The notes below the pieces were generated by a model, which was not told where the DNA came from, ran no database searches, and was given only the letters and a program-made list of their open reading frames with translations. From contig BDIU01000123.1 of assembly GCA_002118135.1 (NCBI GenBank), positions 62,001 to 126,000 of the forward strand: 64,000 nucleotides of DNA, given 5' to 3'. Made by a program: the position numbers and the translations under genes. This stretch comes from Trebouxia sp. TZW2008 (taxonomy: Eukaryota > Chlorophyta > Trebouxiophyceae > Trebouxiales > Trebouxiaceae). This document shows, piece by piece, positions 24,369-33,398 of this stretch. Each line of letters begins with the position of its first letter. Position 1 is the stretch's first letter.

Positions 24369-27278
24369 AGTTGCTGCAGAGCTCCCTATGATGTTACTGT
24401 CTGCTGCAGCATGCGAAGGTGTAAGTAGAGCTGACAGCTCTGTGCAGCTTCTTCCTAGTCAAACATCTTGCAAGGGGGGCAGGTTATGTAGAGCCTGCTC
24501 TCCAGCTTGGACATGGCTCATTGACGCACCTTTTGCTTGTTCCACATGGCATCAGCCTCGTTGCGTGCATACTCAGCAGCGGCATTGGCTTTCTGTGCAC
24601 TGTCCTCCAGAGCAGCCACCATCTGCTCACGGGATGCTAGTGCTGCCTCTCGGTCAGTGTAAGAGATAGCCAGCTGCTCTGCCTGTGCAGTCTGGGCTTC
24701 CCTCTCCTTAAAGTCTTGCACCTGCTGCTTTACCTGCAGGCCATATACACCAATGCATGCTGCAAGGAAGGCTCTACCATGTAAAAGGGCATCTGGTTGG
24801 CAGAGATGTTCTGATGGTTGTCCAGCGTAGATGATCCTTGCAAAAGCTGTTTGCAAATGATGATTGCAAAAGATCCTCAAATCCTGTGAGCATTGGTCTA
24901 GAAGGATGTAGCCACATGCTTTCTGAGCCTCTGATGCATTGCTTTTTCATGGAGGATGCGTCATTTGACACAGCCAACTTATACCAAACGCTCATGCACA
25001 AGCATGCTGCGGCTGGATGGGTAATACCTGGCGCTCAAATATGTCCTCCCGCCTCTGCAGGTCTGACTCCAGCTCTAGCAGATGCTTGTTCTTGCTTTCT
25101 GCCTCATGCAGCTGCTGTGTGGCATTCCTGAGTGATTCGGCAATTGTTGCCCTAGCAAATGCAAGAAATCTGTCATGTGACCACATCCACCAACCATGCA
25201 TGCAGCAATGCATGTGGCTCAAGCTCAGAAACGGCTTGCCAGATGTGCCCTGCAGATGCATGTGCTGTTCACGTGGGGTGTTGCATGTTACTGTAACTTG
25301 CAGCAAGAGCTCATCCTATGTAGTCTTGCCATGAAAGGTCGTGCTGTTGATTAGCAGCATGAGGAATCAGAAATAGCAAACTTTCGGATGATGCGCCAGC
25401 TGCTGACCCTGTTGTGCTTACCTCTCAGTCTGCATGATTTGCAGAGCAGCTTTGTGCTCAGCTTGCAACACTTGCTGCTGCCGCATACGCTCCTGATCAA
25501 AGGCTTGCGATGCAGCTTCTCTCTCATGCTCTTGACTTTGAATGCCAGCTTCATGTGCCCTACATCATATTGCTTGGAGTATTTCTGTCAATCTCTAATG
25601 ATACGATTGAGCGCTGTGCGCTGATAGCTGCCACAATGTACAGACAGGCCTAGAAGAAATCTTAGTGGTTCACGCAAAACAATGAGCGTATGCTCATTGA
25701 TCTTTGCATGCAAAATAAGCAGCATGCTTCTGATGAACATTTGACGCAGAATGACTACAGTGTCTTCACCAACCTTTCCAGAGCCACCAAGCGAGTCTTG
25801 GCATGTCCCACGTCTGCCTGCAGCCTTTCCAGCTTCTGACTGGCTGTATGGCTGGCAGCTTGCATCTCCGCTGCATGCTCGGCAGCCTGTTGGCTGTCAC
25901 GAGCATAAGCATCACGCTTTTCTGCCCACTTGCTTGCCTCTGCCTGCACGCCATCTGTGACCTGAGCTGCTTGTATAGTGCATTGCCTGCCCAACTGAGG
26001 GGCGCCATGTATGTACTCAGGTCTGAGTCTACTGTCAGAAGCAATTGTACTAGCAGAAAAATGCTGTGTTTGTTGGTTGACGCTGTTGACAGCTGCACTG
26101 GTATCTGTGCGGATGTGGTGCTAGGGAGTGCTCCTGTGTGGTGTACAGGCAATGCTTGCGTCCTGGTGATTCAATCTTTGAAAGCAGTCCCGCAACACAT
26201 GTTTAGCAAATGTCTGCGACAGAAGATTTCTGTTCACAGCTATGACTTGCCAGTTACAAGATGCAATAGGACTGTCTTGCCTACCTTGGCCTCTTCCACC
26301 TCAAAGGCATACTTCCTGCGTGAGTCCTCAATCTGCTGCAGGAACAGATTGCTGGCTTTCTGCACCGCTAGCTCCTCTCCATTTGCCTGGTGGCTGCTGG
26401 GCAGTGCAGCAGGGTGTCGCTGGCTGGCTCCTGTGTAACAGGTTCCATGTTTGGCACACATGCAGCCAACAATACAGGGACTTCTCTTTGTAAAGAGTGC
26501 TTTGGCTTCCAAGGGAAAATGTCACTATATCAAGTTGTCCTTGCTCAGAGGTACCACTACAGTCAGAATGCAGCGATTGGTGACCAGTTGCACTGTCCTT
26601 ACATGGAGAATGTCCTTAAAATGAATGTCCTTATACAGAGAAATTGCTGTACTACAGGTGACTGCAAGGCAGGCTCTGTAGCAATTTCATCTCATAGGCT
26701 TATGCTATGCAAGGCAGTGGCGTACAAGTTGAGCACAGATGCACAGATGCATGTGTGGTCGGCATGACAGACTGGCACAATATATACCCGCTACTTCTGC
26801 AGGAACTAGCTGCTGCCTTGGAGGAGAGCCATGACAGCTCTGAGACGGTGATTGTACAAGACTGCCACCACCTCTGACCTGCACAGCAGTGCAGACAATT
26901 CTTGCATGCATGATGCATACTGAATACAGGCTAGCATGCCAATAAGTCACGCATGTTGTTTTAGTTCCAGATATAGCATTGCTGCAAGGCAATGCAGTGT
27001 GAATGTTACCTGCAGAGGAGCAGCAACATTTGAGGCAGACTGCTTCTGAAGCAATGCGGTTTTCTTCAGTGACTCAGACTGCTCAGCACTGTGTGTGGCT
27101 ATCTTCCTCTCATACTGTCGCCACTGCATCAAGTTGACACAGCCTTGCATACTCTCTAGCCCTTGCTGAGTTGTTGATTGTCTTTGCCAATCGAAGATCT
27201 CGATGTTACCTGGCTTTCAAGGGCTTGAAACTTGTCAAGGACACTTCTGGCTGATGCTTTGCTAGGCTGCGAGGTCAT
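294..27278 (-). CDS. Giant multi-exon coiled-coil protein, function not recognised
   Basis: About 47 exons of 69-279 nt encode roughly 2,500 residues that are almost wholly Glu/Gln/Lys/Arg/Ala/Leu heptad-type coiled coil (for example REAALASREQ, LEEREARLAE-style blocks). The start is the ATG at 27276-27278 (MTSQPSKASARSVLDKFQAL), the only ATG that opens the first exon in phase. The last exon ends with TGA at 294. Near the C-terminus the coil gives way to Ser/Pro-rich sequence (2784-2936, 294-430). No enzymatic motif, signal peptide or membrane segment is visible. Proteins of this build include golgins, rootletin-like, centrosomal and ciliary scaffold proteins. The divergent tubby neighbour is compatible with a ciliary or centrosomal role, but this is only context. 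At least 25 internal exons are symmetric phase 0-0. Unresolved: an exon is missing between 3767 and 2936 (phase 0 to 2), and the 138-bp tandem array at 12.0-12.6 kb obscures one junction. Confidence 0.78.
596..870 (-). repeat. Two partial tandem copies of the final coiled-coil exon
   Basis: Copies of the exon at 294-557 begin at 698 and 870 (minus strand), each right after a CAG acceptor. They encode the same start (MNQASNDAA then MAEMRLRL or TAELQLQL) and then run into stop codons. The spacing is 141 and 172 bp. They could serve as alternative last exons or be dead copies. Confidence 0.8.
1085..1663 (-). repeat. Exon 1299-1530 flanked by partial copies on both sides
   Basis: A copy of the exon's 5-prime half with its acceptor lies upstream (about 1588-1663, reads YTETAQDPRQTPQQLFARL). 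A copy of its 3-prime half lies downstream (about 1085-1255, reads AKLRAQLVEMQQSEAALEG). The central exon 1299-1530 is the only one with both halves. Confidence 0.8.
2185..2580 (-). repeat. Three decayed tandem copies of exon 1952-2125
   Basis: Units at about 2185-2275, 2340-2425 and 2505-2580 repeat the exon start (ggcactgttgccagcaaggc on the minus strand) with its acceptor at a spacing of about 160 bp. They diverge progressively from the intact exon at 1952-2125. Confidence 0.8.
3018..3136 (-). repeat. Decayed copy of exon 2784-2936
   Basis: The minus strand repeats agagggcaggggcagct and the following Ser/Pro codons of exon 2784-2936 with indels and an early in-frame stop. It is a dead upstream duplicate. 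Confidence 0.7.
3346..3766 (-). repeat. About 200-bp tandem repeat of an exon end plus intron
   Basis: Two further copies of the 3-prime end of exon 3767-4045 (about 3570-3640 and 3350-3425). Each carries the following intron segment (gcagctagccca, then gcaacccat). The unit is exon end plus donor plus intron, so the duplication spans a splice junction. Confidence 0.8.
5000..5575 (-). repeat. Partial copies flanking exon 5188-5408
   Basis: Positions about 5455-5575 repeat the exon's acceptor and first half (EREKLKAQNAPVSTALGERERA). Positions about 5010-5075 repeat its last part (caatgaggccttctcagcag). The intact exon lies between them. Confidence 0.75.
9825..10232 (-). repeat. Three partial tandem copies of exon 9587-9720
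   Basis: The acceptor-proximal part of the exon (QQELEGRRQDLIA on the minus strand) recurs at about 9825-9880, 9985-10040 and 10180-10232 with spacing of about 150-190 bp. Only the copy at 9587-9720 carries the full exon with a phase 1 acceptor and a phase 0 donor. Confidence 0.85.
12060..12600 (-). repeat. 138-bp tandem array of an exon unit, four copies
   Basis: Units recur at 12076, 12217, 12355 and 12492 (spacing 141, 138, 137). Each holds the coil frame QQAEVEHKLEVV then KTE and a CAG acceptor. If every copy used the obvious sites, the exon would be 104 nt and the intron 34 nt, which shifts the frame each time. So not all copies can be exons together. The 5-prime-most copy (12480-12600) lacks a 5-nt block (tgagg) present in the others and its apparent donor is GC. 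Confidence 0.85.
12944..20212 (-). other. Exon map, coiled-coil gene, exons 15-28
   Basis: Exons: 20009-20212, 19459-19592, 18956-19133, 18209-18382, 17627-17734, 17193-17312, 16513-16770, 15929-16084, 15381-15512, 14808-14922, 14325-14488, 13707-13889, 13352-13486, 12944-13041. Exon lengths agree with the phases (exon 16 ends in phase 2, exon 24 in phase 1, exon 28 in phase 2, the others in phase 0). Exon 19 (17627-17734) is not coiled coil: it is Gly/Ser/Ala-rich (GHAGQAGPMREG then SSSFASDTSS) and is probably a hinge. A decayed copy of the 3-prime end of exon 25 lies at about 14113-14175. Short copies of the donor end of exon 18 (accctggcagaagc) recur at about 18050-18205. The longer introns show nothing else that I can identify. 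Confidence 0.78.
14113..14175 (-). repeat. Decayed copy of the donor end of exon 14325-14488
   Basis: The plus-strand text around ctggagaatctctttggcgt matches cttgagcatttctctggcct at the true exon end, with spacing of about 210 bp. Confidence 0.65.
21088..21243. mobile_element. Tc1/mariner-like MITE, family A copy 1
   Basis: It starts TACAGTGACTCCTC and ends AATGTACTGTA, 156 bp, with the family words GTCCTTAC and GCAGTCAAAG inside. Its right end abuts the donor of exon 21247-21393, so the minus-strand GTATAC donor is formed by the element end and its flank. Confidence 0.75.
23950..24170 (-). repeat. Two decayed copies of the acceptor end of exon 23725-23898
   Basis: The text ctgcaagcctgc, then cctcatcctgca, recurs at about 23965-24020 and 24085-24170, followed each time by related intron sequence ending ggcagccaggaca or similar. 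The working copy is at 23870-23940. Confidence 0.75.
24328..24366. repeat. (CTG)13 microsatellite
   Basis: Thirteen perfect CTG units lie in an intron of the coiled-coil gene. Confidence 0.95.
26473..26651. mobile_element. Tc1/mariner-like MITE, family A copy 2
   Basis: It starts TACAGGGACTTCTCTTTG and ends GAAATTGCTGTA. It contains the family core CAGTCAGAATGCAG, here followed by CGATTGG, and repeated TGTCCTTA words. It is intronic in the coiled-coil gene, about 75 bp from exon 26285-26396. Confidence 0.75.
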
Positions 27279-28317
27279 AAGTCGACAGCAATGGCAGTGC
27301 CGGTTTGCTAAGCTGGCTTACCACAGGAGCCGTGCTTCGCAACCAGTCCGAGCTTGCTGGTTGCGCTTCGCCTGCCCTGCAAGCCGCTTTTGTTGCGAAG
27401 ACCTGCAGTAACTATGAGGCAGCTGCCGTTCTTTGGTCTGAAGGCGACATATCGATTTGGCGCTAGGACGGCTGCATTCTCAGTCGACGCAGCAGCCCCG
27501 CCTCGCCACTGCGCACCGAGCACAGATAGGGCAAAGCCAACAGCACTCACTGCTGTAACAATCGACGTTCAAAAATTTCGGGAATTCTGACATGAAAGCT
27601 TCGCATACACGTCAACCATGCCGAGCCTTGCTCCGGTCATCTTGACCGACACTCGCCGCGCATTTCCAGGGTGCCAATTGCGCAGAACAGTCAACTTCTC
27701 TGTGCTGTGCCTCTGTTAGTGTCGGTGCACAGCAGTCGTAGCAGTTGGAAAGGGCTTTGCAACCGGATAGGTCAGTGTTTAGCTAGTAACGTATCGGCTT
27801 TGTCGCCTATGGACGTCAGCCGTCTCAGCTGTTCGTAAGTTGCAAGGCAGCATCTGTCTAGATACTGCACAGCTCGCTGGTCGTTTGCGGCTGAGTGCTC
27901 GATATGTTGAGGGACATGGACAGGTGAGAGATGCGACGGCATGCACAGGGCATATCAGTGACTGCCTAGTAGTTGTCCCCTAATGCATTCGTCGCGTCGT
28001 CGGGCATGCTTGAAATCAGCTTTGCTGACTTGTGTTACCTCACAGGGGGCCTCAACCCCTGCCTTTGCCACCTCAGTTCACAGCAAGCAGGCAAGGTTCT
28101 GGAGCGCTACCCCTAAGACCTGTGTCTGCACGCACATACATGCGCAGCCATGAGGAGGCACCACCAACAGGTGTGATATAAGTACGCCTGCCTGCCTGCA
28201 TGCCTGCCTGACTGCCTGCCTGCTTGCTTGCCTGCCTGCTCGCCTGCTGCTGATTCTTGTCCACTCGCCTGATTGCAGTCCTGGCAAGACACTGTGCATT
28301 GACTGCCTGCAGGCCCT
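27279..28317. promoter_or_regulatory. Divergent promoter region between the coiled-coil and tubby genes
   Basis: About 1 kb separates the two start codons. Two short open frames here (27308-27550 minus, 27354-27590 plus) lack a convincing start codon context and are not called. A TATA-like TATAAG occurs at 28177-28182, upstream of tubby. A degenerate CCTG/CTGC repeat fills 28186-28253. A CTGCCTGCAG just before the tubby ATG could be a 5-prime UTR acceptor. Confidence 0.5.
28186..28253. repeat. CCTG/CTGC microsatellite
   Basis: Imperfect tetranucleotide tract (cctgcctgcatgcctgcctg and on) within the tubby 5-prime region. Confidence 0.9.
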
Positions 28318-31300
28318 ATGCCTCTTCAGACCTTCAAGTCATATAAGAATGACCTGTTTGGCGATGATGATGGAGACGTGCTGGCATCAGAGAGCATTCC
28401 AGCAGCAAAGCCAATGGAAGCTGCTGTTCCAAGGCCAACTACGCCACAAGACAGAGTCAAGCAGCAAATCTCCCTGAACCAGCAAAAGCGGCTTGCAAGA
28501 TTGCAGGTGATGCTTTTTTTGCAAAATATTGCAAGTGATGGCGCCATGTGTTGATGCAAAGAGGTTTCCACAAGCCAGTCATGTGTTTCATAATCATGCT
28601 GGGAGGGATTGCTGGCTTGGTCTTGCAGTATCAACTCTTCAAACCCTTCAACACAGCAGCATATGTGGTTGTACTCTAGATCTTCAAGGCACGACAGAAC
28701 TGACACTGCATGACTGCTTCAGCAAGCCAACACTACATTCCAACGTTGCTTGACCAGCATGTATCAGATCATGCACTCTTGAAAACAGATACAACCATTG
28801 GGCATGCTGTGTATGCTGTCATTGGCATGCGCTCCTCAATTGTGAGCTTTTCTGCCCGTTTGTCATGAAGAATTGGCTTCATAGCCTTATCCGGGGTCTT
28901 GAGCCTGCAGTCAGCCCCAGCAGGTTGAAGACAAGATGCTGTGAGCGACAGTGCCACTCATGTTGCGGCTGTGACTTTTTGCACTACGACAGGGGGCTTG
29001 GCGACACACTGCATAGTCCCTTGTATAATCGCTTTGATACAGATGCAACTCACTCATGGATCTGCTTGGCTGTGTATCAGGGAGGGTTGGCTACACAGCC
29101 CAGTGGAGATTGCTGGGGGCGGTCAGGCTCAGCAGGTTGAAGACAAGATACTTTGGGCGACAGTGCCAGTCATATTGCGGCTGTGACTTCTTGCACATAT
29201 GACAAGAGGCTTGACGATGCACTGCACAGTCCCTAAAATCGCTTTGATACAGATGCAACTCACTCATAAAACTGCTTGCCTGTGTATCAGGGAGGGTTGG
29301 CCACACAGCCCAGCGGGGGCTCCTGGGGCCGGCCAGGCTCAGCGGGGGGGTCTCGCCCAGGCACTGCTGGTTCCTACAGGGGGACTGAGGCACCCCCCAG
29401 CCCCACTAAACTGGCCAGCCTGCAGCAGACCTCCCTCAACAAGGCAAATAGCGGCGCCCTAAGTGAGGTGCGACCTTCCTATCACTTTATTGTACAACCA
29501 GCGCATCACCATACCCTCTGTTTCAGTGATCAGTACTCTGAAATCCTCATGTAACGCTGACGTGTCACTCACTCGTAATCTGCCTACTCAACACTACCGG
29601 CTATGAGGAACGTAAACAAGCAAAGCAGATGTGACAATTACTGGCAGTATACAATGACCCCCACACGTGTGTATCACATCTGGCAAAATGGTATTGTGGT
29701 ATTGCGCACACCATGGTTTATACTGCATCTCAGTGATGCATTCTCTCACGAAGCTGGTGCTATTCTGTCCTAGCTGAGGCGTCTTGTTCCTCTCATGCAG
29801 ATCATCCCACTCAATGCTCCCCAAAGCCCCGCAAGGGCAATTCCAAGTTCAGCCCCGCAAGTTCTGGAGTTGTCCCCTGCACCTTCCTCAGCAGCGCAAT
29901 CACTGATGGAGCGTGGGTTGTCCTCTGTGTACGATCCCAACCAGGAGGAAGAGGCAACTCAGAAGCCTACCCAGATGGTAGACAACAGGGCCATTGTCTC
30001 ACTGGTGGCGAGCCCATCCCAGGCTGTGGACAACAGGTACCATAAACTCCCTTGGTGATGATTGTTTTGGTTAACAAGAAGAATGTCCTTACATTGAATT
30101 GTCCTTGCTTACTCAGAGGGACCACTGCAGTCCAAATGCAGGGATTGCTCACCAATGGCGTGGTCCTTACACTGAATGTCCTTACAATGAGAGATTACAG
30201 TGTGCCCTTTTACATATGCAGAAAACCTACTTGCCATGCTTGGTGTGCACCGCAAATTGGTTGATGGTCTTGCATTTGTCCACTTTGCCCAGTTGATTGC
30301 ACCACAGATACTGCAGTGGTGCTGCTTGTACTTTCAAACCCCACAGAGCATGACTAAGGGTGCCTGAATATGTTGCACAGTATCAGCCAATCGGCAACAT
30401 CTTTTAATGCTAATCAGCACTGTGCTTGCTGTGGATGTCCTTTGGCAACTTCTATGCATCAGCTGCATGCAATGCTGCTGACACACACTTGGCATCTGTG
30501 CCGGCAGGCACAACGATGATTGTTCACATAGATTTTCACCAGCATATTGTTGCTGTAGGTCCTTCTTGATGCTTCCTGGTTCCCGAGACTCTGCAGTCCA
30601 CTGCCGCATCCACAGAGACAAGTCCAGTAAGATGTACCCCAAGTATCAGCTGGTCCTAGAAAACGGCACCCAGTTTCTCATGTCAGCCCGCAAGCGCAAG
30701 AAGAGCAAGAGCTCCAACTACGTGCTGTCCTTCGACGAAGAGGACACAGCACGTTTCAGCGCCAACTTTGCTGGGAAAGTCAGGGCCAACTTTCTTGGGA
30801 CTGAGTTTGTGGTGTATGATAAGGGACAGAAGCCCCAAAAGGCTGGTAAAAACTCAATCTTGAGCCTTATCGCAGATTGTGTACGGCTTTGTATCTGTTT
30901 TATGTCAATGCATTTACAGTACTGCTCACAATGGTGTGCACGCATTACATGACGCGGTGCTAATCAGTATCTGATTCACGTGCCTGCCTGATCAATCCTG
31001 CCCTCCACCTCAAATTCTGCCCTCTTTCCCGCCCTCCTTCCCGCATACAAGCAGCATATGCACAGCCTACATGCAGAAAACGTGTAAGGGCCTTCTGACA
31101 GTGAACGCCTGTCTGCATTGCATGTGGACACTGGAACCACCTTGCATCCTTTCAGCTTTGCATTGGCCAACCAGCATGCTCATGGATCTATAGTTTTCAC
31201 AACCACCTCCCACATGAATGTGGCCACTCATGATTGCTTCTCGAGCTGCAGTAACGGCATCTTAACTTGGCCTTCTTTGCCCTTTCTGACAGCCATATCA

Positions 31301-32685
31301 AGCCCACAACTGTGTTGATAGCGCTGTGACTAGAAAGCCATAATTGTCATTTGCCATGTCTGGAGGTTGCTGCTGTGCATTTAGTGCTGTGACTACAGAG
31401 CTAACAATTGCCGTTTGCCGTATGGAGAGGGTGCTGGTGTGCGTTTAGCACTGTAACTAGAGAGCTAACAATTGCCATTTGCCATATGTAGAGGGTGCTG
31501 GCGTCCGTTGTGAGCTTGCTGGGGTGCGGTATGAGTATAATGTGCTGGGAACAAGAGGCCCAAGGAAAATGACAGCTTTGCTGCCTGGCTGTGACGCCCA
31601 TGGCCAGAACTATGTGTTCAGGCCAGAGTCTGCCAATGACAGCATTCTCGACAGGTACACAACAGAGTCTGCTACAGACCGCACCTTGCCATGGCATACT
31701 GGTCTTTGTTGCAAATATTGCCAAGCTTGCTGCTGAGAGCAGCAATTCTGATGGTCTATTGTAAACCATCGTTCTGATTACCTTGAGTTCCAGATCAATC
31801 TTTGTTTTTGAGAATGGCACAAAGCAATACTTGATGTTCAGTATGCTTGGCACCAATGTATATTGATGAGTGTGACTGAGATCAGTGTGGTTTGGACAGC
31901 ACAGCCCAGACCAATGTCAGAACGTGTGTGTTACAGGCAGAAGCAGGAGGTTGGCTTGGAGCAGATGGTGGTCATGACTAACAAGGCGCCCAGATGGAAT
32001 GAGCAGGTATGAACCCTCTTGCCTCTCCACGCATGAACTCATGTCTGCTCACACCACATATGCAGCATGAATTTGCATCCCTTTTCTGCAGCACATGTTT
32101 ACTGTACTACTGTCCAACTGACAGATGTCTTGGCACGCTAGCCCGCTTTGTGTGTCAAGTGGAGATTTGGTCATGCGCATTTGCACATTTTGTGGCACAT
32201 CAAGCGTACAGTGACACATGCAGTTGTATATATGAACAGCCACCTGATAAGACACGACTTCACTCTGCAGCTTGGGGCGTACTGTCTCAATTTCAATGGC
32301 AGAGTGACCCAAGCCTCAGTCAAGAATTTCCAGCTGGTCACAGCCGCAGACCCTGAATATGTCATTCTGCAATTTGGCAAGGTATGACTTCCAGTGCTGC
32401 AGTCTTACATTGGTCATGCCAAGGCGCCGACATACATCATGCATGCGGTCTGTATGCGTTGCTTGCAGTGGAATGTGTAACGCAGCTGCAAGGTCTTGTC
32501 ACACATATTTTCAGACTGGCTGCTTGAGCCCTCCCAATAGATGGGCTGATTTCCAGCTTATACCTTGGTGACTTGTGTAGGTGGCCAAGGACAGGTTCAC
32601 AATGGACTACCGGCATCCCATGACAGCATTTCAAGCTTTTGGTATTTGCCTTTCTTCCTTTGACAACAAATTGGGTTGTGAGTGA
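28318..32685 (+). CDS. Tubby-like protein
   Basis: Eight exons (28318-28506, 29291-29467, 29801-30036, 30559-30845, 31492-31654, 31937-32006, 32271-32381, 32581-32685) give 445 residues with all phases joining. The N-terminal 180 residues are acidic and Pro/Ser-rich. The C-terminal tubby domain is clear: [20 protein letters not shown], the basic phosphoinositide-site stretch [56 protein letters not shown] and the terminal [16 protein letters not shown]. Tubby domains bind PI(4,5)P2. In animals they link membrane cargo to intraflagellar transport, and in plants F-box tubby proteins act in signalling. No F-box is seen here. The intron after 30036 begins inside a MITE. Exon 2 and the acceptor of exon 5 have decayed tandem copies upstream. 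Start chosen as the first ATG in frame with the exon chain. Confidence 0.94.
28903..29343 (+). repeat. Tandem duplication containing tubby exon 2
   Basis: Positions about 28903-29130 and about 29130-29343 are two copies of one unit of about 215-230 bp (aatcgctttgatacagatgc, then gtgtatcagggagggttgg in both). The upstream copy of exon 2 (starting 29091) keeps its acceptor but hits TGA after about 16 codons. The downstream copy is the one used. Confidence 0.85.
30038..30200. mobile_element. Tc1/mariner-like MITE, family A copy 3
   Basis: It begins TACCATAAACTCCC directly after the G of the tubby exon-3 donor and ends about GAGATTACAG. It contains GCAGTCCAAATGCAGGGATT and several TGTCCTTA words. 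The 5-prime splice site GTACC is made at the element border. Confidence 0.7.
31335..31500 (+). repeat. Threefold tandem copy of the tubby exon-5 acceptor
   Basis: A unit of about 71 bp (gagctaacaattgcc, then gagggtgctggtgtgcgttt or similar) occurs three times. The last copy carries the acceptor TGTAG used at 31491 and the first codons of exon 5. Confidence 0.8.
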
Positions 32686-33398
32686 GACCTTGTGCAACTG
32701 ATTGATGGTCTGATGTGAAATCTTGTTCTAGATAGTAACCATAGTTGAGTGGTTGACAGGTACTTGACGCAGTAGAAAATGTGCTGAAACTTTAGGTCGA
32801 CATAAATGACGGTTGTAGCCAGCCCATCTAGCACACCACTAGCAAGTCTATGTTGTCAATTGATTGACTGAGGACGAGGTGCTGTACAGGTGCGATGAGA
32901 TCAAAGCTCCGAGTGGCCACGCATTTGCATTGACATCGAGCATTAATCAATATTGCTGCTACAGTACAAGGGAAAAAAAAAGTCTGATGCACATATATCA
33001 ACAGCAACATATATCACATTGTGTAGGGCATCATCACATAAGTTAGTAACGCAGATGGCATCCACTGTCCACATATGTTCAGAGTTTGCAGATGATCTGT
33101 TTTAGTGATATTCCCTGCACACGATGCTCATTGTCTTGTCTCATAGACAAGCAGCAATATACACAAGCAAAGGTGATGCTTGTGCTTAAAGAGTGCTGAC
33201 TCAGGCAGCCTGACAGTGTGCCTGCTCATGTGCATGCAATGCAAGTTCAGCAATCCTGAATGGCTCGTCACAAAGTCAAGTTGGCTTTGCGCCAAGCGGC
33301 ACCGTCTTAACATTAAATTTGTGCAGCATTGCAAACGGGGCGCTCAAACCAAATCCAAGGACATGTCACAGCCTGTAAAAGCACCTCGGGTTTTGAAG
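32686..33398. other. Convergent 3-prime intergenic region, tubby and CBL
   Basis: It holds the 3-prime ends of both genes. No further coding frame, tRNA or recognisable repeat was seen. Confidence 0.5.

Larger units (their letters stand above)
20563..27278 (-). other. Exon map, coiled-coil gene, exons 1-14
   Basis: Exons in transcription order: 27210-27278, 27010-27123, 26788-26873, 26285-26396, 25774-25961, 25422-25559, 25028-25151, 24530-24733, 23725-23898, 22991-23179, 22435-22635, 21686-21835, 21247-21393, 20563-20733. All use GT-AG and the phases join. Exons 3 to 7 use phases 2, 0, 2, 2, 0; the rest are phase 0. The donor of exon 13 (GTATAC at 21241-21246) lies in the end of a MITE. Introns hold a (CTG)13 tract at 24328, MITEs at 21088 and 26473, and decayed copies of exon 9 (about 23950-24170) and exon 14 (about 20800-20845). 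I see nothing else recognisable in the longer introns (21394-21685, 21836-22434, 22636-22990, 23180-23724). Confidence 0.8.

Noticed and set aside
27308..27590. Two overlapping open frames, one per strand, that look like transit peptides
   Set aside because: The minus frame has no ATG and a stop just upstream. The phase does not join the next exon, and the coiled-coil gene has its own ATG at 27278. The plus frame has only a weak internal ATG and no following exon.
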